Source: Saccharothrix tamanrassetensis | GTDB lineage: Bacteria > Actinomycetota > Actinomycetes > Mycobacteriales > Pseudonocardiaceae | Direction of reading: 5' to 3' | NCBI RefSeq assembly: GCF_014203665.1 | Contig: NZ_JACHJN010000004.1 | Span: 124,001 to 188,000, forward strand | Length of the DNA: 64,000 nt | In this document: positions 9,356-17,399 of the stretch, piece by piece | Layout of the letters: each line of letters begins with the position of its first letter | Numbering within the stretch: position 1 is the first letter of the stretch | Made by a program: the position numbers and the translations under genes | Notes under the pieces: model-generated | What the model saw: the letters and a program-made list of their open reading frames with translations, nothing else | Told to the model about the DNA's origin: nothing | Database searches by the model: none

Positions 9356-9523
9356 TCAGCCAGCGGCTGCCTTGAGGGCGTCGCCCAGGGCGTTGGCCTC
9401 GTCTGCCGACATTTCGACGACGAGGCGCCCCCCACCCTCAAGTGGAACGCGCATCACGATGCCACGCCCCTCCTTGGTGACCTCAAGGGGACCGTCGCCG
9501 GTCCGGGGCTTCATGGCCGCCAT
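9356..9523 (-). CDS. DUF3117 small conserved actinobacterial protein (Rv1211-like)
   Basis: A 55-residue protein starting MAAMKPRTGDGPLEVTKEGR and ending with an Ala-rich helix (ADEANALGDALKAAAG). It is recognised as the DUF3117 family, which is almost invariant across actinobacteria; Rv1211 is the M. tuberculosis member and also lies close to tagA and the glycogen genes. The ribosome site GGAGGGAG precedes the ATG by about 9 bases. A hairpin follows the gene. The function is unknown; strong conservation and a basic N-terminal half suggest a structural or nucleic-acid-related role, but this is a guess. Confidence 0.88.
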   Translation of the reverse strand: MAAMKPRTGDGPLEVTKEGRGIVMRVPLEGGGRLVVEMSADEANALGDALKAAAG

Positions 9524-9728
9524 CGCGTGCTCCCTCCGTCAACATCTTCCCCGTCCGACCAGGGCCGGATACTCCGCCCATTCTCCCCTATGCGGACTCG
9601 ACGGCGAAACCGAACCGATCTTTCCAACCGATCCGTGACTTGCCGACGATCTTCACCAACGCCCTGTTCAACGCCAGGATCGCGGTGCCCCAACGATTTT
9701 CGGCCGCCGCTTTCGCCGTCACCTGGTC

Positions 9729-10565
9729 GTGACCGATTCCGGGGCTGTGGCGTGTCGCGGGGTCGCCCTGACAGACTCGGATCTCGTGCGAGCACGTTCC
9801 GCGCTCTTCGACGTCTACGGCGGCCACCTCCGCGAGCGGGGTGGCGCGGCGACCATCGCTGCCCTCGTCCGGCTGCTCGAACCGCTGGACTTCGCGGCCC
9901 CGGCGGTGCGCACCGCCGTCTCGCGGACCGTGCGGCAGGGCTGGTTGGAGCCGGTTCGGCTGGCATCCGGCCCCGGCTACGCGATGACACCTCGGGCGGA
10001 ACGGCGGCTGGACGAGGCCGCGGCCCGCATCTACCGGACCCGGCCGTCCACGTGGGACGGTCGCTGGCACGTCGTGGTGCTGGAGGAACTGCCCGCGCGG
10101 GAGGCCCGCGACCGGCTCGCCTCCTCGCTGCAACTGCTCGGTTACGGCGCGCTCGGCCCCGTGACGTGGATCGCGCCGCGGCCCTCACCGGAGCTGTCCG
10201 ACGTGCTGGCCGCCGACGGTGTGGCGGCCAGCACGTTCCACGGTGAACACGAGGGACCGGCCGCGGAGTTGGCGGCGCGGGCCTGGGACCTGGACACCCT
10301 GGGAGCGGACTACGCGCGGTTCGTCGCCGAGTGGGAGCCGGTGATGTCCGCAGTGGACGGTTCGTCGCCCGCTGCGGCGTTCGCCGCGTCCCAGCGGTTC
10401 CTGCACGCGTGGCGGAAGTTCCTGTTCCGCGACCCGGGACTGCCCCGTGACCTGCTGCCGGCGGACTGGCCGGGGCGGGCGGCGGCGGGGTTCTTCGACC
10501 GGCACACCGCGCGGCTCGCGCCGGCCGTGCGCAGGTTCGTGGACGACAGCCTGGGAAACGACTAG
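9729..10565 (+). CDS. PaaX-type transcriptional regulator
   Basis: A 278-residue protein of the PaaX family, which in other bacteria represses phenylacetate catabolism and is released by phenylacetyl-CoA. The N-terminal winged helix covers RARSALFDVYGGHL through VRTAVSRTVRQGWLEPVR (about residues 22-78). The middle and C-terminal parts carry family-typical segments WDGRWHVVVLEELP and a hydrophobic C-terminal helix bundle. The start is uncertain: GTG at 9729, or GTG at 9786 just ahead of the winged helix. Fifteen bases downstream is an enoyl-CoA hydratase gene, the expected co-regulated partner. Confidence 0.8.
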   Translation: MTDSGAVACRGVALTDSDLVRARSALFDVYGGHLRERGGAATIAALVRLLEPLDFAAPAVRTAVSRTVRQGWLEPVRLASGPGYAMTPRAERRLDEAAARIYRTRPSTWDGRWHVVVLEELPAREARDRLASSLQLLGYGALGPVTWIAPRPSPELSDVLAADGVAASTFHGEHEGPAAELAARAWDLDTLGADYARFVAEWEPVMSAVDGSSPAAAFAASQRFLHAWRKFLFRDPGLPRDLLPADWPGRAAAGFFDRHTARLAPAVRRFVDDSLGND

Positions 10566-10579
10566 ACCGGAGGTCCTAC

Positions 10580-11359
10580 GTGTCCGAACTCCTCATCGAC
10601 GACGCCGACGGTGTTCGCACCTTCACCCTCAACCGGCCGGAGTCGTTCAACTCGTTCACCGTCGCGTTGAAGGAACGGCTGCTGGACGCGGTGCACGAGA
10701 CGGCGAAGGACGAGTCGGTGCGCGCCGTGGTGATCACCGGGGCGGGCCGGGCGTTCTGCGCGGGTCAGGACCTCAAAGAGCACATCGGGTTGCTCCAGGC
10801 GGGCGACCCGACCCCGCTGAAGACCGTGGAACGGCACTACAACCCGCTGATCAAGGCGGTCGTGGGGATGCCGAAGCCGGTGATCGCGGCGGTCAACGGC
10901 ACGGCGGCGGGCGCGGGCGCGGCCCTGGCCTACGCGTGCGACCTGCGGGTCGCGGCGTCGTCGTCGAAGTTCCTGATGGCGTTCGCGAACGTGGGCCTGA
11001 CGGCCGACTCGGGCGCGTCGTGGACGCTGCCCAGGCTGATCGGGCACGGTCGGGCGATGGAGATGATGCTGCTGGCCCAGCCGGTGGGGGCCGAGGAGGC
11101 GCTGCGCATCGGCATGGTCACCCAGGTCGTGCCGGACGGCGAGGCGCTGTCCACCGCCCAGGCGCTGGCCCGCGAGTTCGCCGCCGGGCCGACCACCGCC
11201 TACGCCAAGATCAAGGAGGCGATGGCGTTCTCCGGCGAACTGGCCGCCGCGCTGGACGTGGAGGCGCGCACCCAGGCCGAGGCCGGTGCGACGGCGGACC
11301 ACCGCGAGGCGGTCGCGGCGTTCGTGGAGAAGCGGCCGGCCCGGTTCACCGGGCGGTAG
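10580..11359 (+). CDS. Enoyl-CoA hydratase/isomerase, PaaG-like
   Basis: A 259-residue crotonase-fold enzyme. The oxyanion-hole segments GAGRAFCAGQDL (about residues 54-65) and NGTAAGAGAALAYACDLR are intact, and the active-site region reads NVGLTADSGASWTLPRLIG, closer to the PaaG ring-1,2-epoxyphenylacetyl-CoA isomerase than to FadB-type hydratases that carry two Glu here. The GTG start has a GGAGG site 7 bases upstream. The upstream PaaX-type regulator supports phenylacetate catabolism, but no other paa genes lie in the window. It overlaps the convergent tag gene by 14 bases. Confidence 0.8.
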   Translation: MSELLIDDADGVRTFTLNRPESFNSFTVALKERLLDAVHETAKDESVRAVVITGAGRAFCAGQDLKEHIGLLQAGDPTPLKTVERHYNPLIKAVVGMPKPVIAAVNGTAAGAGAALAYACDLRVAASSSKFLMAFANVGLTADSGASWTLPRLIGHGRAMEMMLLAQPVGAEEALRIGMVTQVVPDGEALSTAQALAREFAAGPTTAYAKIKEAMAFSGELAAALDVEARTQAEAGATADHREAVAAFVEKRPARFTGR

Positions 11360-11900
11360 CGGGCCCGGTGGCGCGGAAGCAGGCCGCGATGTGGTCGTCG
11401 ACCATGCCGGTGGCCTGCATCAGCGCGTAGCAGGTGGTGGGGCCGAGGAACACGAACCCGCGGCGCTTGAGCTCCTTGGCCATCGCCTTCGACTCCGGTG
11501 TGATCGCCGGCACGTCGTCCGCGGTCGGCGGTCGCCGGTGGTCCTCCGGGGCGAACGACCAGAGCAGCTCGTCCAGGCCCACGTCGAGGCCGGTGACCAC
11601 GCGGGCGTTGTTGATCGCCGCGTTGATCTTGGCGCGGTTGCGCACGATGCCCGCGTCGGCCATCAGCCGGTCGAAGTCCTCCGGCCCGTACTCGGCGACG
11701 ACCTCCGGTCGGAAGTCGTCGAACGCGCGCCGGAAGTTCTCCCGCTTGCGCAGGATGGTGATCCAGGACAGCCCGGACTGGAACGACTCCAGGCACATCC
11801 GCTCGAACAGGGCCGCGTCGCCGTGCAGCTCGACGCCCCACTCGTTGTCGTGGTAGTCGATGTAGTCCGGCGTGCTGTCGCCCCAGGGGCAACGGATCAT
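11346..11900 (-). CDS. tag: DNA-3-methyladenine glycosylase I
   Basis: A 184-residue base-excision-repair glycosylase that removes 3-methyladenine. Family signatures are complete: the zinc-site Cys in MIRCPWG, YHDNEWG (about residues 16-22), LESFQSGLSWITILRKRENF with the catalytic Glu, and the C-terminal FVFLGPTTCYALMQATGMVDDH carrying the remaining zinc-site Cys and His. Length is normal (about 185). The ATG at 11900 overlaps the stop of the upstream SRPBCC gene as ATGA. It corresponds to tagA (Rv1210) in the conserved order Rv1209-Rv1212. Confidence 0.95.
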   Translation of the reverse strand: MIRCPWGDSTPDYIDYHDNEWGVELHGDAALFERMCLESFQSGLSWITILRKRENFRRAFDDFRPEVVAEYGPEDFDRLMADAGIVRNRAKINAAINNARVVTGLDVGLDELLWSFAPEDHRRPPTADDVPAITPESKAMAKELKRRGFVFLGPTTCYALMQATGMVDDHIAACFRATGPATAR

Positions 11901-12301
11901 CGGTGGTACTCCCGTGCGAACTCGGCGAACCTGCGCAGGGACCAGCGCACCCCCGGCGCGAACGCCAGCCCCAGCACCTTCGGGATGTCCTCGGACCAGA
12001 TGAACTCGCTGCGCTCGCCGTGCGGGACGACCCGGAACTCGGCCGTTCCGCGCACGAACCGACCGGTGTGCAGGACGGCGCAGCGGTGCGGCGGCTCCCA
12101 GGCGGTGACGCGCATGGTGTCGGTGAAGCCGATCAGGCCGAGCCCGGTGAACGCGGACAGCTCCGTGCCGAGGCCCTGGCCGCCGGTCACCCGGACCTCG
12201 GTGAACAGCATCCACTCGCCTTGGCGCGCCCAGTCGGTCACCGCCGCCCACGTCGTCTCGGCGGGTGCCGCGACGTCGACCCGCAGCTCAAGCCGGGTCA
12301 C
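11897..12301 (-). CDS. SRPBCC-family (START-like) protein
   Basis: A 134-residue helix-grip protein of the polyketide cyclase/dehydrase superfamily: LELRVDVAAPAETTWAAVTDW at the N terminus and the closing amphipathic helix GVRWSLRRFAEFAREYH. Members bind hydrophobic ligands; no specific role can be named. It lies in an operon with a DivIVA-like protein upstream (14-base overlap) and tag downstream (ATGA overlap). The GTG start at 12301 places the first beta-strand at residue 3. Confidence 0.75.
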   Translation of the reverse strand: MTRLELRVDVAAPAETTWAAVTDWARQGEWMLFTEVRVTGGQGLGTELSAFTGLGLIGFTDTMRVTAWEPPHRCAVLHTGRFVRGTAEFRVVPHGERSEFIWSEDIPKVLGLAFAPGVRWSLRRFAEFAREYHR

Positions 12302-12599
12302 GTTGCGGCTCCCGCTCGGACTCCAGCTCGGAGACCCGGGCCCGGAGCCGTTCGACCTCGGTGGCCAACCGGTCCAGCGCCCAGTCGACCTCGGTCATCT
12401 TGTAGCCGCGGAAGACCTGCTGGAACTGGAGTCCACGCACGTCGTCCGGGGTCGGCTCGTCGGCGGGCAGCCGGGTCGGCGACGCGCCGGGCGGCAGCGG
12501 GGCCAGCTCCTCGCCGCGTCCGAAGACGAGAGAGGCCAGCAGGAACACCACGGCCGCCACGAGGACCATGACGACGAGGTAGATGAGCGCGGTGGTCAC
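12288..12599 (-). CDS. DivIVA-domain small membrane protein (Rv1209-like)
   Basis: A 103-residue protein with one N-terminal transmembrane helix (ALIYLVVMVLVAAVVFLLASLVF), a short Pro-rich linker, and a DivIVA-like segment VRGLQFQQVFRGYKMTEVDWAL followed by a coiled coil rich in Leu, Glu and Arg. It matches the layout of Rv1209 from memory. Such proteins may recruit or tether polar growth factors. The GTG at 12599 was chosen because it opens directly into the membrane helix. It heads a three-gene operon with the SRPBCC protein and tag. Confidence 0.8.
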   Translation of the reverse strand: MTTALIYLVVMVLVAAVVFLLASLVFGRGEELAPLPPGASPTRLPADEPTPDDVRGLQFQQVFRGYKMTEVDWALDRLATEVERLRARVSELESEREPQRDPA

Positions 12600-12684
12600 G
12601 GGACGATCGTGGCACACGCGGCGCTTGAGGGCCGTAAGGAAGTGTCGGAAGAGGGCGTTCCGGCGACCGGCAGCGCGGTGTGGT

Positions 12685-13353
12685 TCAGATGGTGGAGAAC
12701 ACCACGCAGCGCCGTGCGAGGACCAGCAGTCGGAGCATGATCACCAGGGACACCAGGCTGGCCAACCCGACCGGCGGGGACATCAGCAGCCGGGCCGCGT
12801 CCACCAGGGCAGTGGCGATCATGATCGACACGTTGCCGAACAGGCTGACGCCGACCGCGCCCACGGCCACCAGCCCGGACAGCCGGGCCAGCTTGACCGT
12901 GCTCCACCCCCGACGGGCCAGCAGGCGGCCGGACGCCAGCGCGCCCAGGGCTGCGCCGGCCACGATCCAGGCGGCCGAGTCGTTGGCCCGGGCGATCAGG
13001 AGGTACCAGTCCGGCGGCGGGCCGGCGGGGTCGAACGCCGGCCACGAGCCGATCCAGAAGCTGCGGTTTAGCTCCCACATCACCCGGGCCAGCGGGACGA
13101 CCAGGAGCAGCGTCCACAGCGTGCGCACGCCGTGCGCCAGGGCGAGCAGGCCCTGGTAGTCGCGGGCGATCCGGTTCACCGGGCCGAAGTCGGCGACCGC
13201 CCGGCGCTGGGCGTCCTCGGCGGCCAGCCCACCGTCCCGGTAGGCCGCCGCCGCGTCGTCCAGGCTGTCCCGGGCCTCCGCGAGCAGGTCTTCCTTCACG
13301 TGCTCGGGGCCGCGCAGCCGGCGGTCCAGCGCGGTCAGGTAGTCGTCGATCAC
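12685..13353 (-). CDS. PadR-linked membrane protein (permease prefix domain 1 type)
   Basis: A 222-residue protein. The N-terminal ~70 residues (IDDYLTALDRRLRGPEHVKEDLLAEARDSL, then AVADFG) match the permease-prefix or HAAS helical domain commonly encoded next to PadR regulators. About five hydrophobic segments follow (for example TLWTLLLVVPLA, WIVAGAALGALAS, LVAVGAVGVSLFG, GLASLVSLVIMLRLLVL). The GTG start overlaps the PadR stop as GTGA. In known PadR-HAAS pairs the membrane protein is thought to feed signals to the regulator or to the transported system. Its exact function is unknown. Confidence 0.75.
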   Translation of the reverse strand: MIDDYLTALDRRLRGPEHVKEDLLAEARDSLDDAAAAYRDGGLAAEDAQRRAVADFGPVNRIARDYQGLLALAHGVRTLWTLLLVVPLARVMWELNRSFWIGSWPAFDPAGPPPDWYLLIARANDSAAWIVAGAALGALASGRLLARRGWSTVKLARLSGLVAVGAVGVSLFGNVSIMIATALVDAARLLMSPPVGLASLVSLVIMLRLLVLARRCVVFSTI

Positions 13354-13688
13354 GTCTGCGCCGGCCACGGCCCACCCCCCAGGACGCCTTCGATCGCGGC
13401 GGTGAACTCCCGCCACGCGGTCCGTTCGGTGGCCAGTGCCCGCTGCCCCGCCTTGGTCAGCCGGTAGGTGCGGCGCTGCCGCCCGCCGACCGTGCTCCAC
13501 TCGCTGGCCACCAGGCCGGCCGTCTCCAGCCGGCGCAGGGCCGGGTAGACGGTGCCGGTGGGCAGGTCCAGCGCGCCGCCGCTGCGCAGTTGCAGCGCCT
13601 CGATGATGGCGTAGCCGTGCAGCTGCCCGCCGTCCAGCGTGGCCAGCAGCAGCGCGTCGAGATGCCCTCGCAACGCGTCCGACTTCAT
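13350..13688 (-). CDS. PadR-family transcriptional repressor
   Basis: A 112-residue winged-helix regulator, shorter than the 170-180 residues of the phenolic-acid PadR but normal for the PadR-s2 subclass. The helix-turn-helix covers LRGHLDALLLATLDGGQLHGYAI and YPALRRLETAGLVASEW; the wing is GRQRRTYRLTKAGQRAL. It is divergent from cytochrome bd genes across 89 bases and is coupled by GTGA to its membrane partner. Two GTAG-N5-CTAC inverted repeats flank the divergent promoters, suggesting it represses both itself and cydABDC. Confidence 0.88.
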   Translation of the reverse strand: MKSDALRGHLDALLLATLDGGQLHGYAIIEALQLRSGGALDLPTGTVYPALRRLETAGLVASEWSTVGGRQRRTYRLTKAGQRALATERTAWREFTAAIEGVLGGGPWPAQT

Positions 13689-13690
13689 AG

Positions 13691-13703
13691 GTAGCCACTC
13701 TAC
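13691..13703. promoter_or_regulatory. Candidate PadR operator 1
   Basis: GTAG-CCACT-CTAC, an inverted repeat starting 2 bases upstream of the PadR start codon. It shares the format AGGTAG-N5-CTAC with the second copy at 13748. Confidence 0.5.
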
Positions 13704-13747
13704 GGGTCGGCAACCAGGGACACATCAGGGAGATACCGGATACAGAG

Positions 13748-13760
13748 GTAGTCTGCCTAC
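13748..13760. promoter_or_regulatory. Candidate PadR operator 2
   Basis: GTAG-TCTGC-CTAC, an inverted repeat 17 bases upstream of the cydA start, placed so that a bound repressor would block transcription or translation initiation of cydA. Same half-sites and spacing as operator 1, 57 bases away. Confidence 0.5.
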
Positions 13761-13777
13761 ATATACGGTCGCTACTC

Positions 13778-14941
13778 ATGGACGCACTCGGACTCGCCCG
13801 GCTCCAGTTCGCCGTCACCACGTCCTTCCACTTCCTGTTCGTGCTGCTGACGCTGGGACTGGTGACGGTGGTGGCGGTCATGCAGACGCGGGCGGCACTG
13901 ACGGACAAGCCGGTGCACGCCCGGATGACGCGCTTCTGGGGCCGGCTCTACGTGGTGAACTACGCCCTGGGCATCGCCACCGGCATCGTGATGGAGTTCC
14001 AGTTCGGGCTGAACTGGTCGGGGCTGTCGCACTACGCGGGCGACGTGTTCGGCGCGCCGCTGGCCGTGGAGACGCTGGTGGCGTTCTTCCTGGAGTCGAC
14101 GTTCCTGGGGCTGTGGATCTTCGGCTGGGACCGGCTGGGCAAGTGGGTGCACCTGGCGCTGATCTGGCTGGTGGCGCTGACCGCCTACGCGTCCGCGTTC
14201 TGGATCATGGTGGCCAACGCCTTCCTGCAACACCCGGTCGGCCACGAGGAGCGCGACGGCGTGCTGCGCCTGGTCGACTTCCCGGCGCTGGTGGCCAACC
14301 CGCTGTTCGGCCTGGCGTTCCTGCACGTCCTGCTGGCCGCGCTGACCGTCGGCGGCGTCTTCCTCACCGGCGTCAGCGCCTACCACTTCATCAAGCGCAC
14401 CGCCGAGGTCGACTTCTTCCGCCGGTCGCTGCGCACGGGCGTGGTGCTGACCGCGATCGTCACGCCGTTCCTGATCGGGGTCGGCTTCGGCCAGTTCCCG
14501 ATCATCGGGGAGTTCCAGCCCGGTAAGACGGAGGACGTGTCCGGCGCGGGCGGGGCCGGGCTCGGCTTCATGATCCAGATCGGGTTGGTGCTGTTCCTGG
14601 TGAGCTGGCTGACCGTGCCGCTGCTGTTCCGCGACTGGGTGGTCCGGATGCGCTTCCCGCTGTACCTGATGGTGATCGGCATCCCGCTGCCGTTCATCGC
14701 GGCCATCGGCGGCTGGCTGTTCCGCGAACTGGGACGGCAACCCTGGCTGGTCTACGGCCTGCTGCGCACCGAGGACGCGCTGTCCGACGTCAGCCGCGAA
14801 GGCATGTTGTTCTCCTTCATCGCGTTCACCGCCGTCTTCGCCGTGCTGGCGATCGCCGACTGGATCCTCATCGCCCGCCTGGTCCGCCGGGGTCCGGTGG
14901 ACGCGCCGGCTCCCGTGTCCCCGCTCGTTCCGGCTCTGTGA
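13778..14941 (+). CDS. cydA: Cytochrome bd oxidase subunit I with deleted Q-loop
   Basis: A 387-residue subunit I, about 100 residues shorter than the usual 450-520. The heme ligands are kept: His18 (SFHFLFV, heme b595 in E. coli terms), the His in FLHVLLAALTVG and the Met in GFMIQIG (heme b558), plus the proton-path Glu pair in AVETLVAFFLEST and the GRQPW motif. The stretch between helix 5 and the b558 Met, which forms the quinol-binding Q-loop with a K-x3-E-x2-W type motif, is cut to a short FQPGKTEDVSGAGGAG. It begins an operon of four genes. Confidence 0.88.
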   Translation: MDALGLARLQFAVTTSFHFLFVLLTLGLVTVVAVMQTRAALTDKPVHARMTRFWGRLYVVNYALGIATGIVMEFQFGLNWSGLSHYAGDVFGAPLAVETLVAFFLESTFLGLWIFGWDRLGKWVHLALIWLVALTAYASAFWIMVANAFLQHPVGHEERDGVLRLVDFPALVANPLFGLAFLHVLLAALTVGGVFLTGVSAYHFIKRTAEVDFFRRSLRTGVVLTAIVTPFLIGVGFGQFPIIGEFQPGKTEDVSGAGGAGLGFMIQIGLVLFLVSWLTVPLLFRDWVVRMRFPLYLMVIGIPLPFIAAIGGWLFRELGRQPWLVYGLLRTEDALSDVSREGMLFSFIAFTAVFAVLAIADWILIARLVRRGPVDAPAPVSPLVPAL

Positions 14942-14954
14942 AGGGAAGTTCGCC

Positions 14955-15806
14955 GTGGAAGGCTTGTGGGTCGCCCTGCTCGGACTGCTGACAGCGGGCT
15001 ACTTCGCGTTGGCGGGCTTCGACTACGGCGTCGGGCTGCTGTTCCGCTTCGTCGGCCGCGACGAGGCCGAACGGACCGGGGTGATCCGCACCATGACGCC
15101 GTTCTTCCTGGGCAACGAGGTGTGGCTGGTCGCCGCCGTAGGAGTCCTGTTCGGCGCTTTCCCCCGCCTGGAGGGAGAACTGCTGTCCGCCCACCACGGT
15201 TCCTTCGTCACGATCCTGGTGGGTCTGGTGATGTTCACCGCCGCGGTACAACTGCGATCCCATCCGTTGTGGGACGTGCCACTGGTCGCCGGAGCGCTGA
15301 TCGTGGCCGCCGGTTGGGGCGTGCTGCTGGGCAACGTGCTGGGTGGTCCCCCGTTCCTGTGGGCGGCAGGTCTGGTGACGATGTTCCTGTTGCACGGAGC
15401 CGTTTTCCTGACATGGCGACTGCACGGTCCCCTGCGCTCACGAGCCGTCCTGCTCGCCCGCGTACTGATCGCACCCAGCGCGGCTTTCGTCGTGGCGGCA
15501 GTGCTTCTCAGCGGCCCGGTACAGGCACCCACATACGGTTGGGCCGGCGCCACCCTCGTCCTGTTCCTACTCGGCGGAACCTGGCCGGCCCTGCGCAGGA
15601 GGCTTTACCTCCTGGCCTTCCTCTGCACCGCGACGACATGCGCCGTACCGGCCCTGGCGGTCTTCGGGGCCCAAGCCGTGGTGACCACCGAGACGATGTC
15701 GCACGCACCGACGCTGGAAGCGCTGACCTGGCCCGCCCTGGCAGTCCTACCGCTGGTACTGGTGTTCCAGTGGACAACCTGGTGGATGTCCCGTGCGACA
15801 CGTTGA
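14955..15806 (+). CDS. cydB: Cytochrome bd oxidase subunit II, short form
   Basis: A 283-residue subunit II; the usual length is 330-380. The N terminus is typical, with FALAGFDYGVGLLFRF and TMTPFFLGNEVWLVAAVGVLFGAFP (about residues 16-69), the best-conserved part of CydB. About eight hydrophobic helices can be counted, so it may lack part of the usual set. It starts 13 bases after cydA and its end overlaps the cydD start. From about 15.2 kb codon use shifts towards A- and T-ending codons compared with cydA. Confidence 0.85.
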   Translation: MEGLWVALLGLLTAGYFALAGFDYGVGLLFRFVGRDEAERTGVIRTMTPFFLGNEVWLVAAVGVLFGAFPRLEGELLSAHHGSFVTILVGLVMFTAAVQLRSHPLWDVPLVAGALIVAAGWGVLLGNVLGGPPFLWAAGLVTMFLLHGAVFLTWRLHGPLRSRAVLLARVLIAPSAAFVVAAVLLSGPVQAPTYGWAGATLVLFLLGGTWPALRRRLYLLAFLCTATTCAVPALAVFGAQAVVTTETMSHAPTLEALTWPALAVLPLVLVFQWTTWWMSRATR

Positions 15807-17292
15807 CCGGAGATACGTCGTCACCCTGACCCTCCTGGCGACCGCCACCGCAATCCTCGTACTGGCTCAAGCGGAACTGCTGGCCTCCGTACTCAGCACC
15901 GGCGCCGGCCTGGTCCTGCTGATCGCAACAATCGCAGCCAGGGCCCTCCTCGTATGGGCCGGACGCGTTGTGACACAACGTGAAGCAGCATCGGTCAAAG
16001 CCGACCTGCGGAAACACTTGCTGCGCAACTCATCCGGCCCAACCGGCGAACTGACCACCCTGGTGGTCAAGGGCCTGGACGCCATCGAGCCCTACCTGGC
16101 CGGCTACCTACCGCAACTGGTGGTCTCGGTAGCCGTCCCCCTGGCAGTACTCGCGCGCTTGTCGTTCGCCGACTGGGGTTCCGCACTGACCATCGCCCTG
16201 ACCCTCCCCCTCATCCCGGTATTCGCAGCCCTGGTGGGAATGCACACCCGCGACCGGACACGCCGACAGTGGTCCGCGATGGCCGCCGTCGGCGGACACT
16301 TCCTCGACGTCGTGCAAGGCCTGAGCACGCTGCGCCTCTTCGGACGCGCCGAGGCACAGGCACGAACAGTGCGCGCAATGGCCGCAGCCCACGCGGACGA
16401 GACAATCCGAACACTACGAGTCGCGTTCCTGTCAGCCCTCGTACTGGAGTTGGTAGCCACCTTGTCGGTCGCCCTGGTCGCCGTACCGGTCGGCTTGCGA
16501 CTACTGCACGGCGGCGTGACGTTGCAGGTGGCTCTCCTGGTGCTACTACTCGCCCCCGAGGCCTACCTACCTCTCCGAGCCGCCGGCGCCCAGTTCCACG
16601 CCAGCGCAGAAGGCCTGGCAGTCCTGGAACAAGCGATGAAAACCACCCGCCCGAAACCCCTCGCGATCCAACGCCGTTCCCCCGACCTGCGACGATCCTC
16701 AATCACGTTCGACCACGTAGAGATTCATTACCCGAACCGCGCCGAACCAGCCCTGACCGACTTCAACCTACAAGTCGCGCCAGGTGAGCGAGTCGCACTG
16801 ATCGGCCCCAGCGGCGCAGGAAAGAGCAGCCTGCTGGCAGCACTGCTCGGCGAGGTCCACCCCTCGTCCGGCCGAATCCTCATAGCCGACACCGACCTAC
16901 GAGAACTGGATCGGACCGAATGGCTACGCCAACTGGCGTGGGTTCCCCAACGACCAACCCTGTTCCCGGGCACGGTCGCGGAGAACATCGCCCTGGGCGC
17001 CCCCGAAGCGAACGTGCAGGCAGCAGCACAAGCCGTAGGACTGAACGACCTGGTCGACACCGACCACCCGCTGTCCTCCGGTGAACGACAACGAGTCGCC
17101 GTGGCCCGAGCCATAGCCCGCGACTCCGCCCGAATGCTGCTACTGGACGAACCGACATCCCGCCTGGACAACCGGACCGAGGAGACGGTGCTACGAGCAA
17201 CACGCGAGTGGACCCGAGGAAGAACAGCCCTGGTAGTGGCCCACCGCCCCGCACTCCTGACCGAGGTGGACCGAGTAGTGGAACTCCGATGA
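15793..17292 (+). CDS. cydD: Thiol reductant ABC exporter, CydD-like half transporter
   Basis: A 499-residue half-transporter (membrane domain plus ATPase), somewhat shorter than the typical 530-580. Together with CydC it exports glutathione or cysteine-type reductants needed to assemble cytochrome bd. The ATPase has Walker A GPSGAGKSS, Q-loop WVPQRP, a signature LSSGERQR that is unusually close behind the Q-loop, and Walker B MLLLDEPTSRLD. It starts with GTG inside the last 14 bases of cydB. It uses many CTA, CGA and GTA codons, unlike the flanking genes. Confidence 0.85.
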   Translation: MRHVDRRYVVTLTLLATATAILVLAQAELLASVLSTGAGLVLLIATIAARALLVWAGRVVTQREAASVKADLRKHLLRNSSGPTGELTTLVVKGLDAIEPYLAGYLPQLVVSVAVPLAVLARLSFADWGSALTIALTLPLIPVFAALVGMHTRDRTRRQWSAMAAVGGHFLDVVQGLSTLRLFGRAEAQARTVRAMAAAHADETIRTLRVAFLSALVLELVATLSVALVAVPVGLRLLHGGVTLQVALLVLLLAPEAYLPLRAAGAQFHASAEGLAVLEQAMKTTRPKPLAIQRRSPDLRRSSITFDHVEIHYPNRAEPALTDFNLQVAPGERVALIGPSGAGKSSLLAALLGEVHPSSGRILIADTDLRELDRTEWLRQLAWVPQRPTLFPGTVAENIALGAPEANVQAAAQAVGLNDLVDTDHPLSSGERQRVAVARAIARDSARMLLLDEPTSRLDNRTEETVLRATREWTRGRTALVVAHRPALLTEVDRVVELR

Positions 17293-17318
17293 CCACCCGC
17301 CACACCCACACCACCAGG

Positions 17319-17338
17319 TGCCCGTCCGGCGAGGACGC
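17319..17338. repeat. Hairpin repeat, copy C, at the cydD/cydC junction
   Basis: TGCCCGTCCGGCGAGGACGC, the exact reverse complement of copy B at 7708-7727. It is followed by the 12-base palindrome CTCAGGCCTGAG at 17346-17357. It lies 27 bases past the cydD stop and either in the spacer or in an N-terminal extension of cydC, depending on which cydC start is used. Confidence 0.55.
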
Positions 17339-17399
17339 TTTTCTTCTCAGGCCTGAGCAAAAACGACCATCATCACTCGCAGTCCCCGAAGGCACCACA

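Noticed and set aside
13778-14941. Possible frameshift or assembly error to explain the short CydA
   Set aside because: The frame runs uninterrupted from the N-terminal heme ligand to GRQPW and the last helix; only the loop is missing.
17345-17357. TCTCAG within a palindrome near the cydD/cydC junction, like the two-component boxes
   Set aside because: It is single, without an 11-bp-spaced partner, and belongs to a palindrome; a chance match.
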